Positions 51,192 to 58,146 of a stretch of 58,146 nt of DNA are shown in pieces (the first letter of the stretch is position 1; each line of letters opens with the position of its first letter). Source of the stretch: Magnetococcales bacterium WMHbin3 (GTDB lineage Bacteria > Pseudomonadota > Magnetococcia > Magnetococcales > Magnetaquicoccaceae); assembly GCA_002753185.1 (NCBI GenBank), contig PDZX01000022.1, positions 1 through 58,146 of the forward strand. Direction: 5' to 3'. Position numbers and translations under genes: made by a program. The notes beneath the pieces are model-generated. The model did no database searches and was not told the origin of the DNA. It was given only the letters and a program-made list of their open reading frames with translations.

Positions 51192-51599
51192 ATGCCAAAA
51201 TTGCATAAATATAAAATTTTTATCAGTCATGCATTTGCATATCATAATGATTATGAGAAAATAATAGAGTTTCTTAATAAAGCTAATAATTTTGATTTTG
51301 CAAATTATAGTATAGCTCAAGATAAAAAGTTTCAAAATCTATCAGGCGAACAATTAGCAGAACAATTGAGGGAACAAATTCGTCCTGTTGAAATCGTATT
51401 GGTTCTTGCTGGTATGTATGTAGCGTACCGAGATTGGATACAATTCGAAATCAATTTTGCACATCAACTTAAAAAACCTATCCTGCCTATCAAACCATGG
51501 GGCAGTCAACGATATCCAGACGTGCTAGAGTTTGCGGAAGGGGATGCGGTCGGATGGAACACAGATTCCATCGTGCAAGCTATACGCAACATGACGTGA
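51192..51599 (+). CDS. TIR-like domain protein (DUF1863/ThsB-like)
   Basis: 135 residues, a single small TIR-type fold: KIFISHAFAYHNDYEKIIEFL (strand A/loop), EIVLVLAGMYVAYRDWIQFEINFA (strand D and helix with W-x-x-x-E) and KPILPIKPWG. The YRDWIQFEI block corresponds to the W-x-x-E region of Thoeris ThsB-like proteins, which make signalling nucleotides from NAD. No ThsA-type effector lies next to it. The gene is about one third GC, in sharp contrast to the GC-rich chromosome, and has a weak AGGATATAAGAA leader. Confidence 0.75.
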   Translation: MPKLHKYKIFISHAFAYHNDYEKIIEFLNKANNFDFANYSIAQDKKFQNLSGEQLAEQLREQIRPVEIVLVLAGMYVAYRDWIQFEINFAHQLKKPILPIKPWGSQRYPDVLEFAEGDAVGWNTDSIVQAIRNMT

Positions 51600-51818
51600 T
51601 ATTATTAATAGTGATAATTGTAATAACAAAAATCTATTTTTTATGCGCATGTCTGTCACCAAAAAACAGATCACTAAACGGGTAGAAGAGTTGATTTTAC
51701 GCGAGAATAATTAATAGATTTCCCAGTTCGACATAGCTAACAATAGCAGAATGATCTCCACGATGGCGGGAGCCAGCACGATGAGTCGTAGAAGCTTGGC
51801 AAGCCTTGGGGCGTCAGG

Positions 51819-52127
51819 TCAGATGCCGGTTAATATTAGGTCTATGGCAGCGATGATTTCATGACGCATAGTATGTAATGAACCCACCACCTGTTTCAGT
51901 TCGGAATGCCGGACAGCGGCCATTTCTGCGGTGGAAAGGAAATAGACTCCACCGCTCAGTGCGACGGTTGGGTTGAGGATCCGGATCAGTGGTGTGTCCG
52001 CGCGGATCGGATAAAGCTGAATGACTATTCTTGTTTTCAAGGTCTGCAGCAGATCACTCTGTATCTCCACCAGAAAAGCCACTTGGCTGCCGGCTCTGCG
52101 GTATTCGTACAGGTCGAACTGAGCCAT
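51819..52127 (-). CDS. ccdB: CcdB toxin
   Basis: 102 residues. Family pattern: MAQFDLYEYRR...FLVEIQSDLLQTLKTRIVIQL, and a C-terminus IDLILTGI. CcdB poisons DNA gyrase. In F-plasmid CcdB the last residues Trp-Gly-Ile are essential; here the Trp position is Thr while Gly-Ile remain, so toxicity may be reduced. The ATG shares one base with the ccdA TGA (TGATG). Confidence 0.85.
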   Translation of the reverse strand: MAQFDLYEYRRAGSQVAFLVEIQSDLLQTLKTRIVIQLYPIRADTPLIRILNPTVALSGGVYFLSTAEMAAVRHSELKQVVGSLHTMRHEIIAAIDLILTGI

Positions 52128-52375
52128 CAGAAAAGCCGTTTGCCATCATTGAACAGGCCATCCCGTTCGATGCGTTGGTTGTAGGCCTCCATGGCGGGTC
52201 GGTTTTCCTCCTCCCAGGCTTGTCGTTTGCGCTCGGCAATGACCTGGGCAAGATGGCTTTCCAACTCCTGGGAGATGTTGATCTTCAGTGCCTTGGCCTG
52301 GATCGCCAGTGCGCTGTTGATGCGCACGTTAAGGGGACGCTTCGGGGCAAGCGGATCGAACAGCGGCGTTTCCAT
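52127..52375 (-). CDS. ccdA: CcdA antitoxin
   Basis: 82 residues. N-terminal ribbon-helix-helix (RPLNVRINSALAIQAKALKINISQELESHL) binds its own promoter; the C-terminal WEEENRPAMEAYNQRIERDGLFND matches the CcdB-neutralising tail of F CcdA. ATG 52375 is chosen because it precedes the RHH strand by a normal distance; a longer frame adds a Cys-rich leader. It is transcribed with ccdB. Confidence 0.85.
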   Translation of the reverse strand: METPLFDPLAPKRPLNVRINSALAIQAKALKINISQELESHLAQVIAERKRQAWEEENRPAMEAYNQRIERDGLFNDGKRLF

Positions 52376-52414
52376 GGCGGCCAACTCCAAGAAGTTGCAA
52401 CGGTATGTGCATGC

Positions 52415-52444
52415 ATGATACGCACAACCTTCCTGTATTTTCAA
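52415..52444 (-). promoter_or_regulatory. Probable ccdAB promoter
   Basis: On the minus strand TTGAAA (52439-52444) and TATCAT (52415-52420) are 18 bases apart, about 40 bases before the ccdA ATG. A palindrome TGCATGCA (52408-52415) overlaps the -10 end, and GTGC...GCAC arms (52407-52425) surround it; these could be the CcdA operator. Confidence 0.5.
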
Positions 52445-52447
52445 CAG

Positions 52448-52774
52448 TTACTGCCAATCCACCAGCAGGATCGCCTGCCTGGTCCCGTCCCTCGGAAACG
52501 CCAGGGCGCGGGCGCCGGGCAGACGCATGCGGGCCGCCAGGAGAGGGGGAAGGGGGAAAATGATTTCGGTGGGGAGATGGACCAGCTCCAAAGGACCAAA
52601 AACGCGCACCTCACGTTCCGGGGAGTGGAGAGATAAGAAATAGCGGGGACGATCCATGGTGGAAAAAACCGGCTCCGGGTCGGGACGGGCGGCACGAACC
52701 TGGCTCGCCTCCAGACCCACGCGGCCATCCTGGGTCCAGAATAAAACGACGGGCAACTCCAGGGCGCTGCTCAT
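52448..52774 (-). CDS. Small protein downstream of CheW, unknown
   Basis: 108 residues, beta-rich, no membrane helix: LELPVVLFWTQDGRVGLEASQVRAARP, then LELVHLPTEIIFPLPPLLAARMRLPGARALAF and a C-terminal AILLVDW. The ATG overlaps the CheW stop by ATGA. It could be a truncated CheW-like scaffold (strand pattern similar) but no signature confirms this. Confidence 0.5.
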   Translation of the reverse strand: MSSALELPVVLFWTQDGRVGLEASQVRAARPDPEPVFSTMDRPRYFLSLHSPEREVRVFGPLELVHLPTEIIFPLPPLLAARMRLPGARALAFPRDGTRQAILLVDWQ

Positions 52775-53286
52775 CCCTGGCCCTGGGCATACTCGGTCAG
52801 CAGCCGGTCGAAATCGAGCAGGGTCACGCTCTTTTCCCGCCAGTGCAACACCCCCAGAACCAGTGGCGCCATCTGGTGAGACAAATCGTGAGGAGGGGAG
52901 TGAATGGCCTCGGGCGCCACGTCGGTCACATCCTCCACCCGGTCCACCCGCAACCCGCTCCCGGCAATCCCACTGCCGCGCCCCAACAGAATGGCAGCTT
53001 GCGGGCCGGGCGACTCCTCGGCCAGACCCAACAGGGCATGGGGACGAATCACCGCCTCGATGTCCCCGCGTACGTTCACCACACCCTCCAGGGAAGGGGG
53101 ACAACCAGGAACAAAAAACACCTCGGCCTGGGCGAGAATCTCCCGAATCCGCTCGCCATGAAAGGCATACCACCCCTCGCCAAGCTGGCAGATCACGATT
53201 TTCGACAATGGCCGGTCCACATCCACGATCTCCTTGCCGGAAGCCGCGCGGGAGGCCAGAACGTCATCCAGGGTCGGCGAACTCAT
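52771..53286 (-). CDS. cheW: CheW-like coupling protein
   Basis: 171 residues. CheW fold: IVICQLGEGWYAFHGERIREILAQAEVFFVPGCPPSLEGVVNVRGDIEAVI (the GVVNVRG-I motif is diagnostic), then GLRVDRVEDVTDV and a final VTLLDFDRLL. It links receptors to CheA. Both ends are ATGA-coupled to neighbours. Confidence 0.88.
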   Translation of the reverse strand: MSSPTLDDVLASRAASGKEIVDVDRPLSKIVICQLGEGWYAFHGERIREILAQAEVFFVPGCPPSLEGVVNVRGDIEAVIRPHALLGLAEESPGPQAAILLGRGSGIAGSGLRVDRVEDVTDVAPEAIHSPPHDLSHQMAPLVLGVLHWREKSVTLLDFDRLLTEYAQGQG

Positions 53287-55211
53287 TGGATCTCCTCACT
53301 GGGCGGATGATCGACAATGGGAAAAGTGACCCAGAATCGGGTCCCCTTCTCCGGCTCCGAATTGAAACCGATGTGACCCCCCATCGCCTCCACCAGGGTC
53401 TTGGTGATGTTCAGGCCAATGCCGCTCCCCTCGATGCCGATCTTCTCCGCCCCCAGACGGTGAAACGGCTTGAATACCTGATCCCACTGCTCCTTGGGAA
53501 TGCCCCGCCCGCTGTCCGCGATGCTGATCTCCAGCAACCCCTCGCGGGTCGCCCGATGGGTCACCGTGATATAGCCACCCTTGCGGTTGTACTTCACCGC
53601 ATTGGACAACAGATTGATCAGAATCTGCTTCAAACGCAAAGGATCGACATAGATGTTGGGAAACGGGGTCTCCTTGCTGACGAAACTCACCGAAACGAAC
53701 CGTTTCCGCGCCAAGGGAGTGGTCATGCCCAGGCAATGCTCCATGATGGAGGCGGGGTTGAGCACCTCCATCTCCGGAATGACCCTGCCCGCCTCGATGC
53801 GCGCCATGTCCAACAGACCGTTGATCAACTCCAGCAGGTGGTCGCCGCAGGACATGATCTGCGCTACGGACTCCTTCTGCGCGGGGGTGAGGGGTTCCAC
53901 CGGATCGAGTTCCAACAGTTGACAAAAACCGATCACCCCGTTCAACGGCGAACGCAACTCATGGCTCATGAAGGAGAGAAAAGCGGTTTTGGCCTTGTTG
54001 GCGCGCTCGGCCTCCTCCTTGGCGCGGGTCAGCGAACGCAGGGTGCGCATGCGCTCCGCGCGGATCGCCACCGCCACGATGAGATCCTCCTGACTCACCG
54101 GCTTGGTCAAAAACCCCTCCGCGCCGACCCGCATGGCGGAAATCTGCTTCTTGTGATCGGTCTCGCCCGACAGGAAGACAATGGGAAGACCGGCGAACTC
54201 CGGAACCTGGCGGATCAGGCGCGCCAGTTCGCGGCCATGGCACACCGGCATGTACATGTCCATCAGGATCATGTCGCACGGGAACTCGTGCAACGCCTCC
54301 AGCACCCGCGCCGGGTCGCTCAGTTGCCGGGTCAGCATGCCGGCCTCTTCCAGGATGATGCCATGATAGGCGGCAACCTCCGGCTCGTCGTCGATGATCA
54401 GGATGCGAAACGGCTCCGGTTCCTGCGGGGGGGGCAGCTTGTCCAGGATGGCCACCAGCTCCATGGCATCCACGTCCGCGTGACAAAAGGCCAGACTGCC
54501 ATGCCTGACCGCCAGCAGACGGGTGTCGAAGTCGTCTTGTGCCGCAAGTAAAATCACCTGCGGACTCCGGCCAAGCTCGGTCTCCAGCGCGGCCAGCGTC
54601 GCCAGACCCGCGCGCCCGCCATGGGGAAAGCCGATCTCCATCACCACCGCCTCCGGCCAGCGCGCCTGGACCGCATCCCGCAACAGGCCGGGATCGGTGA
54701 ATACCCGCACCGTGTAGCCGCAACACTCCATCTGCTTGGCCTGGTGTTCCAGCAGCGCACGGTCGTCATGACACAAATACACCAGACGTTCCCCGGCCTG
54801 GGAGGGATCCTCCTCGCACCGGATCGCGATGGCCGGTTCGCTCGTTTTCAAACCGGCCACACCTTGCAACTCCTCGACCTGCCAGGCGATTTGTGCCAGG
54901 TAGTCTCCCAGTATGGGCAGCAGATCGGGTGGCGGGGCGGAAGATTGGCTTTCCAGGTGGGCGGTCAGCCACGCCTCGCCCTGCGCCGCCGTGGCGCCCA
55001 ACTGCACGAAACCGAATGACCTGCCGCTCCCCTTGAGGGAATGAAACATCCGGTGCAACTCCACCGCCGTCTCCCGCGCGTTGGCGGGATCCTCCGTCAA
55101 TCGTTGCAGCAATCCTTGCGCTTGATCCAGACGGGCGGGCAGTTGTTTCAGAAAGGTGCGTCGCAGTTGCGCGATTCTGGCCTGGGCGGAAGGCGGGTTG
55201 GTGGTCGTCAT
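53283..55211 (-). CDS. Hpt-receiver-receiver-histidine kinase hybrid
   Basis: 642 residues, cytoplasmic. Order from the N-terminus: Hpt (about 20-115, ELHRMFHSLKGSGRSFGF); first receiver-like domain (about 140-255) in which the acceptor strand reads VVMEIGFP, so Glu replaces Asp; second receiver (about 268-385, ILIIDDE, MILMDMYMP, LSGET, LTKP) intact; kinase (H-box AFLSFMSHELRSPLNGV, N box INLLSNAVKYN, G box GSGIGLNITKTL). ATGA overlap to cheW. Confidence 0.85.
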   Translation of the reverse strand: MTTTNPPSAQARIAQLRRTFLKQLPARLDQAQGLLQRLTEDPANARETAVELHRMFHSLKGSGRSFGFVQLGATAAQGEAWLTAHLESQSSAPPPDLLPILGDYLAQIAWQVEELQGVAGLKTSEPAIAIRCEEDPSQAGERLVYLCHDDRALLEHQAKQMECCGYTVRVFTDPGLLRDAVQARWPEAVVMEIGFPHGGRAGLATLAALETELGRSPQVILLAAQDDFDTRLLAVRHGSLAFCHADVDAMELVAILDKLPPPQEPEPFRILIIDDEPEVAAYHGIILEEAGMLTRQLSDPARVLEALHEFPCDMILMDMYMPVCHGRELARLIRQVPEFAGLPIVFLSGETDHKKQISAMRVGAEGFLTKPVSQEDLIVAVAIRAERMRTLRSLTRAKEEAERANKAKTAFLSFMSHELRSPLNGVIGFCQLLELDPVEPLTPAQKESVAQIMSCGDHLLELINGLLDMARIEAGRVIPEMEVLNPASIMEHCLGMTTPLARKRFVSVSFVSKETPFPNIYVDPLRLKQILINLLSNAVKYNRKGGYITVTHRATREGLLEISIADSGRGIPKEQWDQVFKPFHRLGAEKIGIEGSGIGLNITKTLVEAMGGHIGFNSEPEKGTRFWVTFPIVDHPPSEEIQ

Positions 55212-55229
55212 GGTGGTGGCTCCGGTTGG

Positions 55230-55595
55230 TCAGGAGGGGTGGCGTCCCAGGACCTCGCCGATCACTCTCGGCAACGCGTCGGCGAGGTTGAAGTCCTTGA
55301 TCAGACAGGCATCGAGCCGTGGTTCCCTGGCCAGCAGGGTCGTGGGTTCGTCGCCGGTCAGCAGGATGAAGGGCAGACCTGCTTTCTGTTCCCTCACCTC
55401 GTGGAACAGGTCGATGCCGCTGATCAGGGGCATGTGCATGTCGCTGACGATCATCCCGATTCCCTCGTCGGCGTTGAACTGGCATGCGGCATCCATCCCA
55501 TCTTCGGCCAGCAGCGTCTCGTGTCCCATCTCCTCGATGATCGCGGCGGTCATCGCGCCGGCCAGAGGGTCGTCATCCACCACCAGTATGCGCAT
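55230..55595 (-). CDS. Single-domain response regulator
   Basis: 121 residues: ILVVDDDPLAGAM, acceptor in MIVSDMHMPLISG, Thr in ILLTGDE and Lys in CLIKDFN (instead of the usual K-P). The ATG is 28 bases from the end of the CheA receiver fragment. It may be the CheY of this cluster. Confidence 0.85.
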   Translation of the reverse strand: MRILVVDDDPLAGAMTAAIIEEMGHETLLAEDGMDAACQFNADEGIGMIVSDMHMPLISGIDLFHEVREQKAGLPFILLTGDEPTTLLAREPRLDACLIKDFNLADALPRVIGEVLGRHPS

Positions 55596-55623
55596 CGTTC
55601 GTTTTCCCTTGAATTGTTGCGCG

Positions 55624-56079
55624 TCAACCCAACAGGTTGCGCAGGGTTTGCACCAGATTGTCCTGATTGAAATCGCCCTTCACCAGATAGGCGTCGGCGC
55701 CCGCCTGCATGCCGCGCCGTTTGTCCTCCTCCCTGCCCCGCGAGGAGAGGATGACGATGGGGGTCGCGCGGTATTTTTCTTCCCGCCGCAGTCGCGCGGC
55801 GAGGGTGAAGCCGTCCATGCCCGGCATCTCCACGTCGGTGAGCACGGCGGCGTAACGCCCCTCCAGGGCCATGCGCAATCCCTCCTCGCCATCCTCGGCC
55901 AGCGCCACCCGATAGCCGTGCGCCTCCAGCACCTCCTTTTCGATTTCGCGGGTGTTGAGCGAATCGTCCACCACCAGAATCCGCTCCCCGGCTTCCGGTT
56001 GGTGGTCGGAACGGGACTCACGATGGCGCCCCCGGCGCGCCAGGTCGAACAGTGCGGGCGGGTGCAGAACGCCGATCAA
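55624..56079 (-). CDS. C-terminal receiver of a hybrid CheA, separated by an in-frame TGA
   Basis: 151 residues from a TTG at 56079, the first possible start after the TGA at 56086-56088. The first residues (IGVLHPPALF) are the last strand of a CheW-like domain, followed by a linker and a full receiver (ILVVDDSLNTRE, AAVLTDVEMPGMDG, ILSSRG, LVKGDFN). The frame is identical to that of the 56086-57723 CheA. No ribosome-binding site precedes the TTG. Either a nonsense change split one gene, or the receiver is made by reinitiation or read-through. Confidence 0.6.
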   Translation of the reverse strand: MIGVLHPPALFDLARRGRHRESRSDHQPEAGERILVVDDSLNTREIEKEVLEAHGYRVALAEDGEEGLRMALEGRYAAVLTDVEMPGMDGFTLAARLRREEKYRATPIVILSSRGREEDKRRGMQAGADAYLVKGDFNQDNLVQTLRNLLG

Positions 56080-56085
56080 ACGATT

Positions 56086-57723
56086 TCAATCGTCGATCAC
56101 CAGACCCGACACCAACGGGAATGGACGCATGGCCTCGGGCACCGGGTGAATCACCATGTTGCTTTCGTCCAGCAGTCGGTCGATGCGTACCGCCATCTTG
56201 CGTTCCCGCGCCCGCAGCACCATCAGCAGCATCCCTTCGGCCTCGTGCGGCCCCGGACGCTTCAGCCGCTCCGGAACGCGCAGCAGTTCCGCCAGGGGCG
56301 TCACCGCCACCAGTTCGTTGCGGATCACCACGGCATGACCCCCGGCCACGCTCTCCAGGGCCGCTTCCGGCAGCCGGATCAACTCCACGATATACCCTGC
56401 TCCGATGGCGCAGGGCAGGCCGTCGGCCTCGACCAGCACCACCCGCATCATGGCCAAAGACAAAGGCATGCGCAAGGTAAAGGTGGTCCCGGCGCCAGGG
56501 CGGGTCTCCACGACGATCGTCCCTTGCAATTCGTCCAGGACGGTCTGCCGGACCACATCCAGGCCCACGCCCCGTCCCGACAGCTCGGAAATTTGGCCAC
56601 TGGTGGAAAATCCGGGCAAAAACAGCAGATCGATGGTCTCCTGTTCGTTCAACACGGCGGCCCGATCCGCGTCGAGCAAACCCTTGCGCGCCGCCTGGGC
56701 GCGCACCTCCTCCAAAACGATGCCCCTGCCGTCGTCGGCGATTTCGATCACCGCCCAACGGCCATCCTGCCGCGCCGACAACAAAAGCCGGCCTTGCGCC
56801 GGCTTGCCAACGGCCAGACGCGCCTCCGGAAGCTCCAGACCGTGGTCGATGGCGTTGCGGACCAGATGCACGATGGGATCGGCCAGCTTGTCGATCATCT
56901 GGCGGTCCAGTTCGATCCCGGCGCCCTGGATGCGGCATTCGACCTGCTTGCCCAAAGAGCGGGCCAGCTCCCGGACCTGCCGCGCCGCCGGCTCGAGGAC
57001 GATGGCCAGTGGCAGCATGCGCATTTGCAGGGTACGGTCGTGCAGCGCGTCCATCAACAGGGCCTGGGCCGCCACATCTTCGCGCAGGTGCCGGAAAAAC
57101 TGGTGCAGGGGCTGGGCGACCGTCACGGCGTCGGTGTTGGTGTTCATGCTCAGATCCATGGCATGGAGTTCCGTCAGCCGGTGGCGCAGGCGGGCATGGC
57201 TCGACATCAGCTCGCCCGTCAGTTTGATCAATTCGTCCAGCAGGGCCAGCCGCACGCGCACGGTTTCCGCAGTCGGTTGCCGGGTTGCGGTCGGAACGGG
57301 AGGGGGAGGTTCCGGTCGCGGGGGAGGGGTGGCTTCGGATTGGCAGGCCCGCGTCAGGGCATCGCACAGCGCCGCGTCCGCTGCGGGGAGGAGCGGATTG
57401 GCCGGGGAGGCGGCCACCTGGTCCGTCAACCCGGCCAGGGCGTCCACGCCGCGATGCAACAGCTCGCCCAACTCCGGGCCGAAGGCGACCTTGCCCTCGC
57501 GCAAGGCGCCCAGCAGATCCTCGATCCGGTGCGCCGTCTCGCTGATGGTCATCAGCTTGAGCATGCGCGCCGATCCCTTGATGGTATGGGCCGAGCGGAA
57601 AATGGCGTGAATGACCTCCTGCTCTCCCGCCTCCAGCCCCGTCAGCCCGTCGTTGAGCCGCTGGAGGTGATCGCGGGCCTCCTCGACGAAGCGCGCGACG
57701 AATCTGGTCACGTCAATGGCCAT
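56086..57723 (-). CDS. cheA: CheA-type histidine kinase (truncated before its receiver domain)
   Basis: 545 residues. Hpt domain (about 1-105) with FRSAHTIKGSARMLKL, Pro-rich linker, dimerisation helices, ATPase (HLVRNAIDHGLELPEARLAVG, DDGRGI, LPGFSTSGQISELSGRGVGLDVV) and a CheW-like domain that stops at VSGLVIDD. The last conserved strand of that domain lies beyond the TGA in the same frame, so the natural product would be a CheA-receiver hybrid of about 699 residues. It overlaps the cheR-like gene by 11 bases. Confidence 0.85.
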   Translation of the reverse strand: MAIDVTRFVARFVEEARDHLQRLNDGLTGLEAGEQEVIHAIFRSAHTIKGSARMLKLMTISETAHRIEDLLGALREGKVAFGPELGELLHRGVDALAGLTDQVAASPANPLLPAADAALCDALTRACQSEATPPPRPEPPPPVPTATRQPTAETVRVRLALLDELIKLTGELMSSHARLRHRLTELHAMDLSMNTNTDAVTVAQPLHQFFRHLREDVAAQALLMDALHDRTLQMRMLPLAIVLEPAARQVRELARSLGKQVECRIQGAGIELDRQMIDKLADPIVHLVRNAIDHGLELPEARLAVGKPAQGRLLLSARQDGRWAVIEIADDGRGIVLEEVRAQAARKGLLDADRAAVLNEQETIDLLFLPGFSTSGQISELSGRGVGLDVVRQTVLDELQGTIVVETRPGAGTTFTLRMPLSLAMMRVVLVEADGLPCAIGAGYIVELIRLPEAALESVAGGHAVVIRNELVAVTPLAELLRVPERLKRPGPHEAEGMLLMVLRARERKMAVRIDRLLDESNMVIHPVPEAMRPFPLVSGLVIDD

Positions 57724-58146
57724 GGCGTGACATCCTGGCCAGATGGTGTTCGCTCAGCAGGCGGATCTCTCCCACCGGCAGGTCGAGGCGTTGATGATGC
57801 GTTCCGGTATCCGCCAGCGGGTCGGTGAGGAGTTGCACCACGCGGCGGTAGGCGCGGCGTGCGGCGTCGGCATCCCTGGCCTGACGGTGGAGTTCGGCCA
57901 GGTAATAATGGGCCACCCAGCATTGCGGCGCCAGATAAGTCACCTGTCTGAGGAGGTGCATGGCCTGGTCGGGTAGCCGGCGCCATTTGGCCACCAGTCC
58001 CAGCAGCAGCAGGGCGTCGGTCGAGCAGGGGTCGTGCAGGGTCACCCGTCGCGCCAGCTCCTCTGCTGCCTGGAACTCCTTGCGGTTGAGGTGCAGGTAG
58101 GCTTTCCGCAGCCGCGACTCGGTCTCCTGGGGATCGTGCGCCTGCT
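57713..58146 (-). CDS. C-terminal TPR part of a CheR-type methyltransferase (gene continues past window)
   Basis: The frame is open to base 58146. The visible part holds tetratricopeptide-like helices (KAYLHLNRKEFQAAEELA, DALLLLGLVAKWRRLPDQAMHLL, CWVAHYYLAELHRQARDADAARRAYRRVVQLL) and a tail VGEIRLLSEHHLARM. This is the layout of CheR proteins with a C-terminal TPR domain, whose last repeat is followed by a short helix that ends L-x-x-L/M. The methyltransferase domain itself is not in the window, so a TPR scaffold of another type is possible. Confidence 0.65.
   Translation of the reverse strand, partial: QAHDPQETESRLRKAYLHLNRKEFQAAEELARRVTLHDPCSTDALLLLGLVAKWRRLPDQAMHLLRQVTYLAPQCWVAHYYLAELHRQARDADAARRAYRRVVQLLTDPLADTGTHHQRLDLPVGEIRLLSEHHLARMSRHGH

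Noticed and set aside
51192..51599. Complete Thoeris system
   Set aside because: Only the TIR-like component is present; no SIR2/SLOG ThsA gene lies within several kilobases.
49016..51818. tRNA gene or attachment site near the accessory stretch
   Set aside because: I scanned the gaps at 49499-49778, 50939-51191 and 51600-51818 for a cloverleaf or T-loop GGTTCGA-type signal and found none.
56086..56088. Selenocysteine codon at the CheA TGA
   Set aside because: The expected residue is in a CheW-like strand, not a redox site, and I saw no SECIS-like hairpin just after the codon.

Overview
This is a GC-rich proteobacterial chromosome segment with tightly packed genes, many joined by 1-4 base stop/start overlaps (ATGA, TTGA, TGATG). 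A GapR-type (DUF2312) nucleoid protein, Sel1-repeat proteins, a hemerythrin-tailed chemoreceptor, several CheA/CheC/CheD-type proteins, GlnE and a DnaE of about 1160 residues suggest an Alphaproteobacterium-like or Magnetococcales-like organism. That placement is inference: no rRNA, tRNA or magnetosome gene is present to settle it.

Layout. 1-2.1 kb: end of a membrane protein, then tonB-exbB-exbD. 2.1-3.7 kb: a two-gene AAA ATPase plus small nuclease-like module on the minus strand. 3.9-5.7 kb: a 36-residue membrane peptide, a SafE/TauE-type membrane protein and a sigma-54 activator. 5.7-9.6 kb: a cNMP-binding-fold protein behind a near-consensus promoter, a free-standing adenylation enzyme, a NodB-type deacetylase and an FNR-like regulator. 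9.6-13.9 kb: dnaE and a Sel1 protein. 14.0-17.6 kb: a minus-strand surface operon (OmpA, secreted 98-residue protein, GIN-domain protein, Sel1 protein, small protein, methyltransferase). 17.6-20.8 kb: a curli-like operon with three secreted proteins ending in 38-residue Asn/Gly/Gln-rich repeats, a small two-cysteine secreted protein and a CsgG-like outer-membrane lipoprotein, closed by a clear terminator. 20.9-25.3 kb: gapR, a methyltransferase and a large chemoreceptor. 25.3-45.6 kb: an unbroken minus-strand run of fifteen genes: AsmA/YhdP-like protein, CheA, response regulator, CheC-like protein, hybrid kinases, a receiver/metallo-beta-lactamase/cNMP fusion, a CheC/CheX-like protein, CheD, PdxJ, AcpS, a GAF-GspE ATPase, PhoD and a second ATPase/nuclease-like pair. 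45.7-49.0 kb: glnE and an HNH endonuclease. 49.0-52.4 kb: an accessory stretch, partly very AT-rich, with a bacteriohemerythrin, a PhoU-like protein, small overlapping genes, an orphan TIR-like protein and ccdAB. 52.4-58.1 kb: a second chemosensory cluster (CheW, Hpt-receiver-kinase, receivers, CheA, CheR-TPR) cut by the window end.

How it fits together. Two chemosensory arrays, a chemoreceptor with zinc-binding and hemerythrin modules, an FNR-like regulator and a diiron-type MBL sensor candidate point to a cell that tracks oxygen or redox. The curli-like operon and the adjacent OmpA/GIN operon look like a surface-adhesion locus. The strongest candidate for an undescribed system is the CsgG-like/38-residue-repeat operon. 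Next are the two ATPase/nuclease-like pairs, whose small proteins share an acidic-residue motif with identical spacing.
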